A stretch of DNA of 64,000 bases from Pseudoalteromonas sp. DL-6 (GTDB taxonomy: Bacteria; Pseudomonadota; Gammaproteobacteria; Enterobacterales; Alteromonadaceae). This document shows positions 53,192 to 62,244 of the stretch, one piece after another. The stretch covers positions 600,855 through 664,854 of the forward strand of contig NZ_CP019771.1 of assembly GCF_004328665.1 (NCBI RefSeq). The letters run 5' to 3'. The position numbers and the translations under genes are program-made. A model generated the notes under the pieces. It saw nothing but the letters and a program-made list of their open reading frames with translations. It was not told the origin of the DNA and did not search any database. Each line of letters starts with the position of its first letter. Position 1 is the first letter of the stretch.

Positions 53192-54238
53192 ATGATAAAA
53201 CAATTAAATTCACTACTCCTTTTGCTTTTGTTCACGTTTTCAGTGTTGGCACAAAACCCCACCCAAATTTATATTGAAGGTGACGACATTGGGCAAGGCT
53301 TTTCGGTTAAACGTTTGAATCTCTGTTATTTTATTGCACCGAACCATGTTGTTGCAGAGAGTGTTTTTTTGACCCTTAAAGGAAGCGATAATCTGCGTTC
53401 ATTAGGTGACGGGCAAACTTTACAACCTTTTGGCTATGATTTAGCTGTTGGCCATATTGCCGGTTCATTGTCTAATCAATGCGGTATTGAGTTTAATGCA
53501 CTGTCAGTTAATCAAACCGATATTGATAAAGCGAAAACGGTGGTTGTATCAACAGTGAATGCTGATGGTCTTATATCAAGAACTCCGGCTGTGGTTCAAG
53601 AAACGGGGCTTATTTATTTAACAATAAGCCCACAAGATGAAAAACAAATTTTTTTTAAAGGTATGAGTGGCAGTTTAGTTTACGCTCAAGGCAACCCAAT
53701 TGGTATGCTACAGTCTGTGGAGAGTGGTTATGGGTTTGGTAAAGTATTAAGGCTAGATCGATTAATAGAGACGACCGCTCCGTTTTTTTCTTCTAGCTTA
53801 AAACAGCCTACAGTACAAAAAATACAAACTGAATCGTCGCAAACCGTAGAATTTATAGTTAGTTATTGGAACTTACCGCCTACGAGTAATGAATTGTCGG
53901 CACAGTTAATTTCAGATCAAGATAAAAATACGTACTATGAAACCCAATTACAAGGTACCGCGGAACTTGATTTATCTTTTAAAGCACATAAAGATATCAA
54001 AGGTATCAGGTTATCTCTACCAAATAATTCTGGTATTAAAGATATTGAAGTATTGGTATCTAGAAAAAAGTCAGGAAAAAGAGGGTGGATATCGTCTGCA
54101 AGCAACACTGTTTTGCCAAGTAATAATGAGGTTATTATTAATTTGCAAGGTGTAAAAGCCCAACGTGTTAAACTAAAAATATACTCTAGTTGGAATGACA
54201 AAGGGCTTATTAGGATTTCAGAAGTTCAGGTATTTTAA
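53192..54238 (+). CDS. Exported trypsin-like serine protease with discoidin-like C-terminal domain
   Basis: A 348-residue exported protein with a signal peptide (residues 1-20, ending SVLA). A chymotrypsin-fold domain covers about 25-205, with a full predicted triad: His52 in FIAPNHVV, Asp83 in FGYDLAVG and Ser159 in KGMSGSLVY. The substrate-loop GNPIGMLQSVESGYG follows. A second domain at about 225-348 has the beta-sandwich rhythm and the ending RVKLKIYSSWNDKGLIRISEVQVF (read as two parts) of F5/8-type (discoidin) carbohydrate- or lipid-binding modules. It is the last gene of the operon and overlaps the convergent gene by four bases. A surface-targeted regulatory protease is a reasonable inference. 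Confidence 0.75.
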   Translation: MIKQLNSLLLLLLFTFSVLAQNPTQIYIEGDDIGQGFSVKRLNLCYFIAPNHVVAESVFLTLKGSDNLRSLGDGQTLQPFGYDLAVGHIAGSLSNQCGIEFNALSVNQTDIDKAKTVVVSTVNADGLISRTPAVVQETGLIYLTISPQDEKQIFFKGMSGSLVYAQGNPIGMLQSVESGYGFGKVLRLDRLIETTAPFFSSSLKQPTVQKIQTESSQTVEFIVSYWNLPPTSNELSAQLISDQDKNTYYETQLQGTAELDLSFKAHKDIKGIRLSLPNNSGIKDIEVLVSRKKSGKRGWISSASNTVLPSNNEVIINLQGVKAQRVKLKIYSSWNDKGLIRISEVQVF

Positions 54239-54816
54239 AATAAGTTAATAACCGCGGGAAACTCTTGTTTGTCACACGATATTGTGCCTTTATAGCTAAG
54301 GTCTTCCGCTAATTTAAATGCACCTTGACAATTACTAGAATTTAAAAAGAGATTTAGACCAGAGATAGTGGAGCTTTTATCTGTATTAGAAACATGAGTA
54401 TCATTGACAAGTGTAGCTCTGTCTTTATCGTAACTTATAACCTTAAATAATACTTTACCTCCAAAGTAGTTATAAGCTTTTAGAGCTTTTTCATTATCTT
54501 CAGGCTTTGAAAGCAAAACGACAAAGCTGTCGATTTCGGAAAAGCGGTTGCGGATTGTTAATGCAACCACAGACTCATCTGAAGCATTTATACCAGTAGA
54601 AAATGCAAGCTCCTTCATTGCTAAGTCTTTTGAGTTTTGCATTGTGTCTATTGCTGCAAGCCTAAGAGCGGGATCAGGGCTTTGTATCAATGTTTTTAGT
54701 TCATTAATTTCAGCAGCTCGTTTTTTTATTTGTTCGATTGCAGACTCAGCAGATACCGATGAGGTTGATATAAATAAAAGCGCTGAAGTAGCCACTCCAA
54801 AAACTGTTTTTAACAT
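54235..54816 (-). CDS. Hypothetical exported protein, 193 aa
   Basis: Not recognised. The signal peptide ends VSAES at about residue 24. A helical segment (AIEQIKKRAAEINELKTLIQ) is followed by a short HEAT-like helix pair (PDPALRLAAIDTMQNSKDLAMKEL, seen as two pieces), then a beta-rich part with two cysteines (SSNCQGA and ISCDKQ) likely forming a disulphide. It is convergent with the protease operon, with the stops overlapping by four bases, and is monocistronic. Whether it interacts with the neighbouring protease is unknown. Confidence 0.6.
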   Translation of the reverse strand: MLKTVFGVATSALLFISTSSVSAESAIEQIKKRAAEINELKTLIQSPDPALRLAAIDTMQNSKDLAMKELAFSTGINASDESVVALTIRNRFSEIDSFVVLLSKPEDNEKALKAYNYFGGKVLFKVISYDKDRATLVNDTHVSNTDKSSTISGLNLFLNSSNCQGAFKLAEDLSYKGTISCDKQEFPAVINLF

Positions 54817-55175
54817 AAATATAAATCCTTTGAATGATATTCCTAGTGAAGCTTAAACTAACCAATTTTTAACTTTAAAACAATAATTTTTAATGACACT
54901 TATCCACCCTAGTTAATTAAAGCATTTCCTATCATGCCTTGAAGTGCAATTGCGAACTAACTTGTATGAATATACAAAGTGTAGTTATGACTAAAACTGA
55001 TCAGATAAAGGCTATTTAAGTTAAAAACGCGATAAAACCTCGAATAGAGGTTTTTAATCCCTCAAGCCCAAACGCCACATTGAAAATACATACGAAATAT
55101 AAACTCACATCTACACATTTAAAAGCTTTTCGCGCGAGCAAACTCTGCACCCACAAGTTAAAGCGCGACTACAAA
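54817..55175. other. Intergenic region with a terminator
   Basis: Spacer of 359 bp. The only clear element is the hairpin at 55034-55054. An open stretch at 55080-55265 on the plus strand is judged a shadow. Confidence 0.5.
55034..55054. terminator. Terminator hairpin downstream of the HNH-S24 gene
   Basis: AAAACCTC-GAATA-GAGGTTTT, an 8-bp stem with T-runs on either strand. It is placed to end the minus-strand methyltransferase/HNH operon. Confidence 0.7.
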
Positions 55176-56765
55176 CTACTCTGCCACCACTTGTTTAAAG
55201 CGTGCGAACGTTCGCATGCTTTCATCTGCAATCATTACTTCGTAATCGGGGTTTTGAGCAATTAGCTCATATTGCCCATTAGATAATTTATTAACTTTGC
55301 GCAGTAAATACTGCCCTTCCCCGCCTATATCATCCCGCTCTATAGCGACTATTTGGCCGCGCAGCGAGCCTGCTTTATCGGACGTTATAAGCTCAAGTAA
55401 CAATAAATCACCATCAAGTATTGGGTGTTTACCGCCATTCATTGAGTTACCCGATGCGTGCGCTAAAAAATGCACTTGCGGGTCGAGCTTGCCCGCGCCA
55501 AGTGGTGCGTCCATCAATTCCATATCGCTTTCATCCCCTGTTTTAAAATGCCCACAGGCTATTTTTATATTGGGGAAGTACGGCAGCTTTAATGCATTAT
55601 CTATTGATTTTAAGCTAACTTCGGGCTTAGCAACTTGATTTAACTCAGGTTGTGATGCATTTGGGAACGTAAACAACTCAGCAGTTGGTTTTGCTTGTTC
55701 GAAACTGTTTTTGCCAAGCCATAATTTAGCACTGCTTGATTCGGCAACCTGATACGCCCAGTTACTTACTGCAAGCGATTTATCAGCATCGCAATAAAAG
55801 TAAGGTTGCAGTTTATTCGTTATTTCGGCTTTATGAGTATCAAGATTTTGTTCTAGCCAGCGGTCGCGGTGAGCAAAAGCTGCGAGGTGATCTCGCTTAT
55901 TGTTATTACAATCAGCATGCGCAGCAACAAAGTTATGTGCTAAGTCGTTTGGATAGCGCTTAAAAGGAATAAAGTGATCGATCTCTGGCGTTTTTTTAGT
56001 TTCTTTTTCGTTTTTTAGATTCATTGGCTTTTGGCAGTAAAAGCAAAGCCCGTTTTGAATATCTATCAATAGTGGAGTTACCACTTTTAACGCAGTTCTG
56101 TTACTGCCAAACAAGAACTCTTGTAGCTGGCTTTGCGATCCTAATAGTGTTTGATTCGCTTTTATAGTTTGTACTTTTTCTATCCATTCAGTAACACTAA
56201 GATGCACAACCAAATCGTAAAAACGCCTAAAACACTGAGCTATACCAGCATTTAAAACAATTCGCTTGGGCTCTCTGCCTTTACCTAAAAGTATATGGGG
56301 ATATAAAAAACATTCTTCTTTACCCGAAAGTAACTGTAAGCGCCAAAGAGGGCCATCGATAAATGTTCGCCTAAGAGAACTAATTACTTGGTTATATTGT
56401 TGGTAGTTTTTGAATGCGTTGTAACTTTTCACACCTGCATTTTGTAGTTTGTAAATTTCGGTGATGAACTTTGCCTGTCCTTGGCTATTTTGCTTTAACA
56501 GCATGTCTTCAGTATTAGTAATAATATCGGTAGAGTGCGCAGCGTAAGGCATTGAGTGGTTCCAATAAAGTTGAATAAATTTATCGACTAACGTGTCGAT
56601 TTTTATTTCCATTGGAGCACTCTGATCTTCATTTTGCTGTTCTACGCAAATATCAGCAATAGCATGTAATAGTGCATATTTATAAGTTGCGGTGAACTCT
56701 CCCTCAACCAGCATGCGCTGAATATAGGCAATAAAGTCGAGTTGTTGCTGCATTGCGCCAATCAT
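55176..56765 (-). CDS. HNH endonuclease fused to a UmuD/LexA-type S24 autoprotease domain
   Basis: A 529-residue protein with three parts. Residues 1-225 are a helical region I do not recognise. Residues about 232-300 are an HNH nuclease: CFYCQKP (Cys241, Cys244), EIDHFIPF (His264) and HADCNNNKRDH (Cys286, Asn, His293). Residues about 400-525 are an S24 peptidase fold: a candidate cleavage site ACG (Cys404-Gly405) as in UmuD, nucleophile Ser441 in HASGNSM, DGDLLLLE, and general-base Lys490 in YLLRKV. The Gly-to-Ser distance (36) equals that in UmuD. RecA-stimulated self-cleavage separating nuclease from the S24 domain is predicted but untested. Its ATG overlaps the methyltransferase stop (ATGA). 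Confidence 0.85.
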   Translation of the reverse strand: MIGAMQQQLDFIAYIQRMLVEGEFTATYKYALLHAIADICVEQQNEDQSAPMEIKIDTLVDKFIQLYWNHSMPYAAHSTDIITNTEDMLLKQNSQGQAKFITEIYKLQNAGVKSYNAFKNYQQYNQVISSLRRTFIDGPLWRLQLLSGKEECFLYPHILLGKGREPKRIVLNAGIAQCFRRFYDLVVHLSVTEWIEKVQTIKANQTLLGSQSQLQEFLFGSNRTALKVVTPLLIDIQNGLCFYCQKPMNLKNEKETKKTPEIDHFIPFKRYPNDLAHNFVAAHADCNNNKRDHLAAFAHRDRWLEQNLDTHKAEITNKLQPYFYCDADKSLAVSNWAYQVAESSSAKLWLGKNSFEQAKPTAELFTFPNASQPELNQVAKPEVSLKSIDNALKLPYFPNIKIACGHFKTGDESDMELMDAPLGAGKLDPQVHFLAHASGNSMNGGKHPILDGDLLLLELITSDKAGSLRGQIVAIERDDIGGEGQYLLRKVNKLSNGQYELIAQNPDYEVMIADESMRTFARFKQVVAE

Positions 56766-57370
56766 AAAACGGGCACTGCTTTAATTAGGGCATTGAGCCA
56801 TACTTCACTCTCGCGCTCTGGGCGTTGGTCAACCGTTTGCCATTGTTTTAGTATTTTAAACTCGGTGTGGTGGGTAATTAGCGCGGTTAGGCCATCTTCA
56901 TTTAAATCGGTAAATTCACGGCCATTATGCACGCGTTCTTGCGTGCCGTATTTAAACGACACATACAAAACCCCGTTTGGTTTTAGGGCATTTTGCAGCT
57001 TTAAAAACACCTGCGGTAACTCTACTTTTGGCACATGCAATAAACTGGCGCAGCACCAAATACCGTCGTACATATTTGTACAGTTAAGCTGCTGAAAGGT
57101 TTTAACCTCTACGGCTTGTTGTAAGTAATTACTGGCTAACTTTGCAAGCTCGGGGCTTGCATCAAACGCGCTAACAGTAAAACCTTGCTGTTTAAAATAC
57201 ATAGCATCGCGGGCACTGCCACAGCCAGCATCTAAAATATGGCCATGTTTAGGAATAAGCGGTAAAAACTCAGCGTAAAGCGCCGACATATCAACATTAA
57301 GCGTTGAGTCGCTAAAAGTTTGTGCATGTTGATTATAGTAATTGAGTGTTTTAGTAGGCACTAAATTCAC
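56762..57370 (-). CDS. Class I SAM-dependent methyltransferase
   Basis: A 202-residue Rossmann-fold methyltransferase. Motif I is HILDAGCGSARDAMYF, with the acidic SAM-ribose position in SAFDASPEL. Later motifs are IWCCASLLHVP and ALKPNGVLYVSFKYG. It has no target-recognition domain and no NPPY/DPPY motif, so it resembles TehB/UbiE-like small-molecule methyltransferases more than a DNA modification enzyme. The start is GTG at 57368-57370, but AAGGAG is only two bases away; the GTG at 57361 is an alternative. Translational coupling to the HNH-S24 gene makes the pair a unit, though the nature of their link is unknown. Confidence 0.8.
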   Translation of the reverse strand: MNLVPTKTLNYYNQHAQTFSDSTLNVDMSALYAEFLPLIPKHGHILDAGCGSARDAMYFKQQGFTVSAFDASPELAKLASNYLQQAVEVKTFQQLNCTNMYDGIWCCASLLHVPKVELPQVFLKLQNALKPNGVLYVSFKYGTQERVHNGREFTDLNEDGLTALITHHTEFKILKQWQTVDQRPERESEVWLNALIKAVPVL

Positions 57371-57824
57371 CGCTCCTTGGTTTATTTATTAACAGCGCAA
57401 GCTATTAATCTGGCATTCATTTATAACTAATCTACAGTATCAACATTTAAAAATATAGAGCTACAACAATATATACGCCCTAAGTAGTATGTTTTTATTA
57501 CAAAAAAGCACTGTTTAACTGCTATAAACCAATGTTATTTACACTTTTACCTATTAACTCTACATCTTTGAAAGTATTAAAGTTATATAAACGCCTCGGC
57601 GCTATTTGAATGAGTAGCAATAATTAAACACTTACCTTAATCCACACTAAAAACATGGCTGTTATTTACCCTGCAGTGTAATAGTATGAACACGTATTGC
57701 ACCGTTCATTTATTGGTCAGCGAGGTGTGCTATGTTTACTCATAAGATCGCTCTTCAGCGCTTACTAGTATAAATAATGTATTGGCTAGTGTGGCTGTGC
57801 TTAAGTTCCGAGGTGTTACTTACA
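57371..57824. other. Intergenic region at the right edge of the accessory segment
   Basis: About 450 bp, AT-rich. I searched by eye for a LexA box before the methyltransferase gene and found only a half-site-like ACAG. No gene or RNA recognised. Confidence 0.45.
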
Positions 57825-58607
57825 ATGAATGTTAGGGTTAGGTGGTTTTTAGCTGTACTTTTAGCGCTTTGTTTAGGCGTGCCTAGCAGTGGTTGGGCGT
57901 CGAGCGATATTAAAAAAATTGTACTGGCTACCGACACTATTGACGGGCTGGTAGAAAAAGACGGCTCTGGCCTTTACGTTGATATGCTGACTAAAATTTT
58001 TGCTGCGCAGTCGATTGAACTCAATATTATGATTGTACCTCAGTCGCGTGCTTATTGGTGGACGGCTAACGGCAATGCCGATGCTATGTTAAGTGCAAGG
58101 CAAAATGAGGTGGAGGGGTTGTACTTTCCGGTTTGGCATTACGATATTACTTTTGTGTCGGCGATGTTTAAAAAAGATCGGTTTAAAGATTGGCAAGGCG
58201 AGTATTCTTTACAAAACAGATCAGTGGGTACGTTAAGGGGCGCTAACTACAATAATTATTTGTATGTGCCGATTGATTTGCAGCAGGTTACCCAGCGAAT
58301 TGAAGGCGTTAAAATGCTTAAGCTCGATAGGCTTGATTTCTTTTTAGATAACCGTAAAGCGCTGCAGCAAACCCTGATTGCTAACGCCACTGAGTTATCA
58401 AAAATGAATTTTGACCCGCAGCAGTATCAAATCGAAAACATTGTGCCTGTAAAACAATACATTGCCTTTACCGATAACGCGAAAGGCCGCGAGTTAGCAC
58501 AAATTTTTGATGAAGGATTTGCTAAGTTACTTGCCAGTGGTGAGTTAGAAGCGCTTTTTATTGCTTACAACTATCTGCCTTTTCCTTTTCCACAAAATAT
58601 AGACTAG
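57825..58607 (+). CDS. Periplasmic solute-binding protein, family 3-like
   Basis: A 260-residue exported binding protein. The ATG at 57825 starts a good signal peptide (RVRWFLAVLLALCLGVPSSGWA); the frame is open back to 57777 but those residues precede it. Family features are IVLATDTIDGLVEKDGSGLYVDML, then VPQSRAYWWT and DAMLSARQNEVEGLYF. No permease or ATPase adjoins. A second binding protein of a different family follows after 35 bp, so the two are probably co-expressed. The ligand is unknown; an amino-acid- or sugar-like small molecule is usual. Confidence 0.78.
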   Translation: MNVRVRWFLAVLLALCLGVPSSGWASSDIKKIVLATDTIDGLVEKDGSGLYVDMLTKIFAAQSIELNIMIVPQSRAYWWTANGNADAMLSARQNEVEGLYFPVWHYDITFVSAMFKKDRFKDWQGEYSLQNRSVGTLRGANYNNYLYVPIDLQQVTQRIEGVKMLKLDRLDFFLDNRKALQQTLIANATELSKMNFDPQQYQIENIVPVKQYIAFTDNAKGRELAQIFDEGFAKLLASGELEALFIAYNYLPFPFPQNID

Positions 58608-58642
58608 AGTAGTAATTACATATTGCTGTGGTTGAGTATTTT

Positions 58643-60154
58643 ATGAAAGTTGTGTTTGGGTTAGCTCTAAGCTTAATATTGGTATTTCAATGCGTTGCAC
58701 AAAGTAACCTGCCAGCTTCTAATATAGAAAGCCAACCCAGTACAGTACTACAAGCAAACACCCAGCTTAATATTCTCACCGTTGATTTAGGCACTCTTAT
58801 TAGCCAGCCGCTAATACAAAGGGGCTTAGAGTTTGAACAGCAAACCGGTATTAAAGTTAATGTAACTAAGGTGCCTTTTGGTCAGTTATATAACGAAATA
58901 AGTAAAGATTTAAGCTCGCCAACCAGCCAGTACGATATTATTGCCTATGCATCGCAGTGGATGGTTGATTTTGCACAAAACAACTATCTAGAGCACCTAG
59001 ACACCTACGTGAGTGCCGATCCTCTAATTCAGTGGAATGATGTATCGCGCTTTTTTAGAGATTTTAGCTCTAAATATAATGGCCAAATTTACTCCATCCC
59101 TCTCGATGGCGATATACATTTGCTGTATTACCGCCTTGATATTCTTAAAAAGTATGGCCTTACCCCACCCAGAACCTGGGATGATTACCTTGCTATTGCA
59201 AAGCAATTACATGGGGTTGATATGAATGGTGATGGCGAGGGTGACTTTGGCTCATGTATTTCTAAAAAAGCCAATGAGCAGTCGTATTGGTCGCTGCTAT
59301 CTATTGCGGGTAGCTTTTTGCAAAGCAAAGGAACATCGCAGGGGATATTTTTTAACACCAAAACCATGGCGCCGTTAGTAAATAACGCGGCATTTAAAAA
59401 AGCCTTAAAAGTTTATAAGCAAACCACCGAATTTGGCTCTGCTGACGAGCTTAACTTTGACACTAACGATGTAAGGTATGCGTTTATTAACGGACGCTGC
59501 GCCTTAGCAATTGAATGGGGCGACATTGGCACCATGACCGTGTTACCCGAATCTAAAGTAAAAAACAAAACAGGGGTAAGTATATTACCGGGGTCAACTG
59601 AGGTACTCAATCGTAAAACAGGTCAGCTTGAGCGATGTAATGCTACCCTTTGCCCATTTGCTATTGGCGATATTAACTATGCGCCTTATGCCGCGTTTGG
59701 TGGCTGGGTAGGTTCAATAAACCGCGCCAGCAGTGCTGGCAAAAAAAAGCTGGCTTATGAGTACTTGTCGTATGTTGCTCAGCCTTTGCAATCTAACGAG
59801 GATGTAACCAAAGGAGCCACGGGCATGAACCCATACCGTACCTCTCAATTGGTTAATCAGCAAAGTTGGCTTAAGCAAGGGATGAGTGAAAACACCCTTC
59901 GCTTTTATTTAGGTTCTATTTCTAAAACGGTGAATAATGCCAATATTATTCTTGATTTAAGAATTTTTGAAAACAACCGTTACTTTAGAGACATACTCGA
60001 CACCGAAGTAGCTAAATACTTAAGACATAGCCAAACCGTAGACCAAACGGTTGAAAACATTGAAGCCGGCTGGAATAAATTAACCGATGAAATTGGCCGT
60101 GAAAAACAATTAAAGGCTTATCGAGCGTCATTAGGCTTAGTTGCAACCCCTTAG
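58643..60154 (+). CDS. Extracellular solute-binding protein, family 1 (sugar type)
   Basis: A 503-residue exported protein of the MalE/UgpB type, larger than most binding proteins (usually 400-450). The signal peptide is MKVVFGLALSLILVFQCVAQ. Typical stretches are QTGIKVNVTKVPFGQLYNEI, YDIIAYASQWMVDFAQ, YSIPLDGDIHLLYYRLDIL and GDGEGDFGSC. The ATG at 58643 is chosen; a GTG at 58628 would add five residues. It follows the family 3-like protein and has no permease genes beside it. The calcium/sodium antiporter downstream is 144 bp away and unrelated in function. Confidence 0.82.
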   Translation: MKVVFGLALSLILVFQCVAQSNLPASNIESQPSTVLQANTQLNILTVDLGTLISQPLIQRGLEFEQQTGIKVNVTKVPFGQLYNEISKDLSSPTSQYDIIAYASQWMVDFAQNNYLEHLDTYVSADPLIQWNDVSRFFRDFSSKYNGQIYSIPLDGDIHLLYYRLDILKKYGLTPPRTWDDYLAIAKQLHGVDMNGDGEGDFGSCISKKANEQSYWSLLSIAGSFLQSKGTSQGIFFNTKTMAPLVNNAAFKKALKVYKQTTEFGSADELNFDTNDVRYAFINGRCALAIEWGDIGTMTVLPESKVKNKTGVSILPGSTEVLNRKTGQLERCNATLCPFAIGDINYAPYAAFGGWVGSINRASSAGKKKLAYEYLSYVAQPLQSNEDVTKGATGMNPYRTSQLVNQQSWLKQGMSENTLRFYLGSISKTVNNANIILDLRIFENNRYFRDILDTEVAKYLRHSQTVDQTVENIEAGWNKLTDEIGREKQLKAYRASLGLVATP

Positions 60155-60298
60155 GTACACAGTTAGAGCATATTATTAAAACTAACCACAAAGCTTTTAT
60201 ACAAATATGTTTTAAACTATGCTTTGTACTCGCAAAATTTGTAGCACAAATTTTATAACCAAGTCACAATCAAGCATTCACTTTAACTATTTAATTTT

Positions 60299-61243
60299 AT
60301 GACTAATTTTCTATATTTGCTACTGGGTATTGGGCTTTTAACTTTAGGCGGAGAAGGCTTAATTAGAGGAGCCTTGGCTGTAGCTAAGCGCTTTAAGTTG
60401 TCACCCTTATTGAGCGGTTTATTAATTGTTGGGTTTGGTACCTCAGCACCAGAGCTGGTTGTATCGATTGAAGCTGCCTTAAGCGGCCAAGCTGACATTG
60501 CCGTTGGTAATGTGGTGGGCAGTAATATTGGTAACATTTTGCTTATTTTGGGCTTATGTGCGGTGATCACACCACTTACTATTTCTCCTTTAGGACTAAA
60601 ACGAGATGCCTCAGTGATGTTGCTGTCCTCGGTTATTTTTAGTTTATTGGCTATTAATCATTTTATTAGTGTTACTGATGGCGTATTACTACTTTGCGCC
60701 CTCTTGGCTTATTTAATTTACACTTATAAAAGTGAGCAAGCGGCACAGGCTGAATTACATAAAGCACAAAGCACTGAAATAACAGCGTTGCCTAATTCTT
60801 TATGGTTGAGTGCAGGGTTTCTGGTCGTTGGTTTAACACTATTAATTATTGGTTCTAAGGTGTTACTAATTGGCGCTACCGGTTTAGCATTGGCTATGGG
60901 GTTATCGGAGGGGGTAATTGGCTTAACCATAGTTGCTGTAGGTACCTCGTTACCTGAGCTCACCGTCTCTGTTATTGCCGCATTACGTAAGCATGCCGAT
61001 GTGGCTGTGGCTAATATTTTAGGTAGTAATATTTTTAATATGTTGGGTATTTTAGCTATCTCAGCAATATTGCAGCCATTACCGCTCAGTTCTCGCATAG
61101 TTAATTATGATCAGTGGATATTATTAGCCTGCTCTTTGCTTTTATTGCTATTTTTATACACAGGGCGACGTATTGCCCGAGTTGAGGGCGCACTATTATT
61201 AACAGCATATGTTGGCTATTTAGCGTTCTCAATTAGTCTGTAA
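60299..61243 (+). CDS. Na+/Ca2+ antiporter, CaCA family (YrbG-like)
   Basis: A 314-residue inner-membrane antiporter with ten hydrophobic segments in two inverted halves. Each half carries an alpha-repeat: GFGTSAPELVVSIEAAL with GNVVGSNIGNILLILGL in the first, and AVGTSLPELTVSVIAAL with ANILGSNIFNMLGIL in the second. The paired GTSxPE motifs supply the Glu residues that bind Ca2+ and Na+. Length and layout agree with E. coli YrbG (325 aa). It should export calcium using the sodium gradient, as suits a marine cell. It is monocistronic, with no regulatory element seen. Confidence 0.93.
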   Translation: MTNFLYLLLGIGLLTLGGEGLIRGALAVAKRFKLSPLLSGLLIVGFGTSAPELVVSIEAALSGQADIAVGNVVGSNIGNILLILGLCAVITPLTISPLGLKRDASVMLLSSVIFSLLAINHFISVTDGVLLLCALLAYLIYTYKSEQAAQAELHKAQSTEITALPNSLWLSAGFLVVGLTLLIIGSKVLLIGATGLALAMGLSEGVIGLTIVAVGTSLPELTVSVIAALRKHADVAVANILGSNIFNMLGILAISAILQPLPLSSRIVNYDQWILLACSLLLLLFLYTGRRIARVEGALLLTAYVGYLAFSISL

Positions 61244-61370
61244 GTAAGGCTAATTGATTTTGCTCTTTAGGGTGTGTTGACCTTAATTATTTTGCTAACA
61301 AATATGTTTAAACAGGCTAAATCTTCAACTTGGTTTATACTAAGGTGTTGTATTTTTTTAGAGTAATAAA

Positions 61371-62102
61371 ATGCTAAAAATCGCTTTTGTTGTATTACTA
61401 ATCTGTAGCTGGAACGTATTTGCCTGTACCAAAACACTCATTGTGGGCACTAATGAGCGCAACTGGCCACCCTATGTAATTGCCGTTAATGATAAGCTAA
61501 CCGGCGTTGAAATTGATGTAGTAAATACGATTTTTAGCGGCTCGTCGTTTTGTTTAAAGTTTATGTTGCTGCCTACCTCTGCTCGCGCTTTTGAAGAGCT
61601 AAAAGAAGGCCGTATTGATGTTACTTTTGCAGCCAGCATAGCCCCAGATAGGCAAAGTTATGCCTATTTTAGCGATACTTATCGCGATGAAATAATGCGT
61701 GTATACAAATACAGCGATTCACCCGATATAACTAACCTAAATGATATTTTTTATAGAGATTTAACTCTCGCTACTGGTCGCGGTAGTTATTATGGCGCTG
61801 CATTTGCGCAGTTTAAACAAAATCATCCTGCTCACGTTATTATGATGCCCACAGCCGATAAACGCTTTGCAATGCTTAGTAAAAACAGAGTGGATTACGC
61901 AATAGAAGACGAAGTAGCAGCACAATATTTTATAAACCAACATCCAAGCGTTGAGCCAGTAACTAAAATGGCGGCCATTAATAAGAGTTCTATACATTTA
62001 ATGCTAAGTAAAAAAACCATTAGCCAAGCCGAGTTACAAACTATAAATGAGTTAATTAAACAAAATAAATCCGCTATAGAAGCTATTTACACGCATTACT
62101 AA
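61371..62102 (+). CDS. Periplasmic solute-binding protein, family 3-like
   Basis: A 243-residue exported protein. The signal peptide is [18 protein letters not shown], with a Cys at the expected +1 position (FAC). Family features are [48 protein letters not shown] and [13 protein letters not shown]. It again stands without transport partners. It is the third binding protein within 4.3 kb, and a fourth lies at 41.5 kb. Ligand unknown; amino acids are the commonest. Confidence 0.8.
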   Translation: MLKIAFVVLLICSWNVFACTKTLIVGTNERNWPPYVIAVNDKLTGVEIDVVNTIFSGSSFCLKFMLLPTSARAFEELKEGRIDVTFAASIAPDRQSYAYFSDTYRDEIMRVYKYSDSPDITNLNDIFYRDLTLATGRGSYYGAAFAQFKQNHPAHVIMMPTADKRFAMLSKNRVDYAIEDEVAAQYFINQHPSVEPVTKMAAINKSSIHLMLSKKTISQAELQTINELIKQNKSAIEAIYTHY

Positions 62103-62244
62103 ACGCGTAGATTATTCTTTTACCTTTCATCTTGAAGCGCGGATCTGTATAATTCGCGGCCTATTATTTACTCTATTGCTTGTTTATTTATGCGGCGCCT
62201 TGCTGCAGCTTAACCCTGCCATTAATTTTCTAGGATTACTTTTT

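Noticed and set aside
55080..55265. Small plus-strand open frame
   Set aside because: It overlaps the end of the HNH-S24 gene in antisense, has no ribosome site and contains the composition expected of an intergenic shadow.
56762..57370. DNA methyltransferase of a restriction-modification system
   Set aside because: Motif IV of DNA adenine or cytosine methyltransferases (NPPY/DPPY/PC) and a target-recognition domain are missing; it looks like a small-molecule methyltransferase.
57371..57480. LexA box upstream of the methyltransferase/HNH operon
   Set aside because: Only an isolated ACAG was found; no CTGT at the correct eight-base distance.
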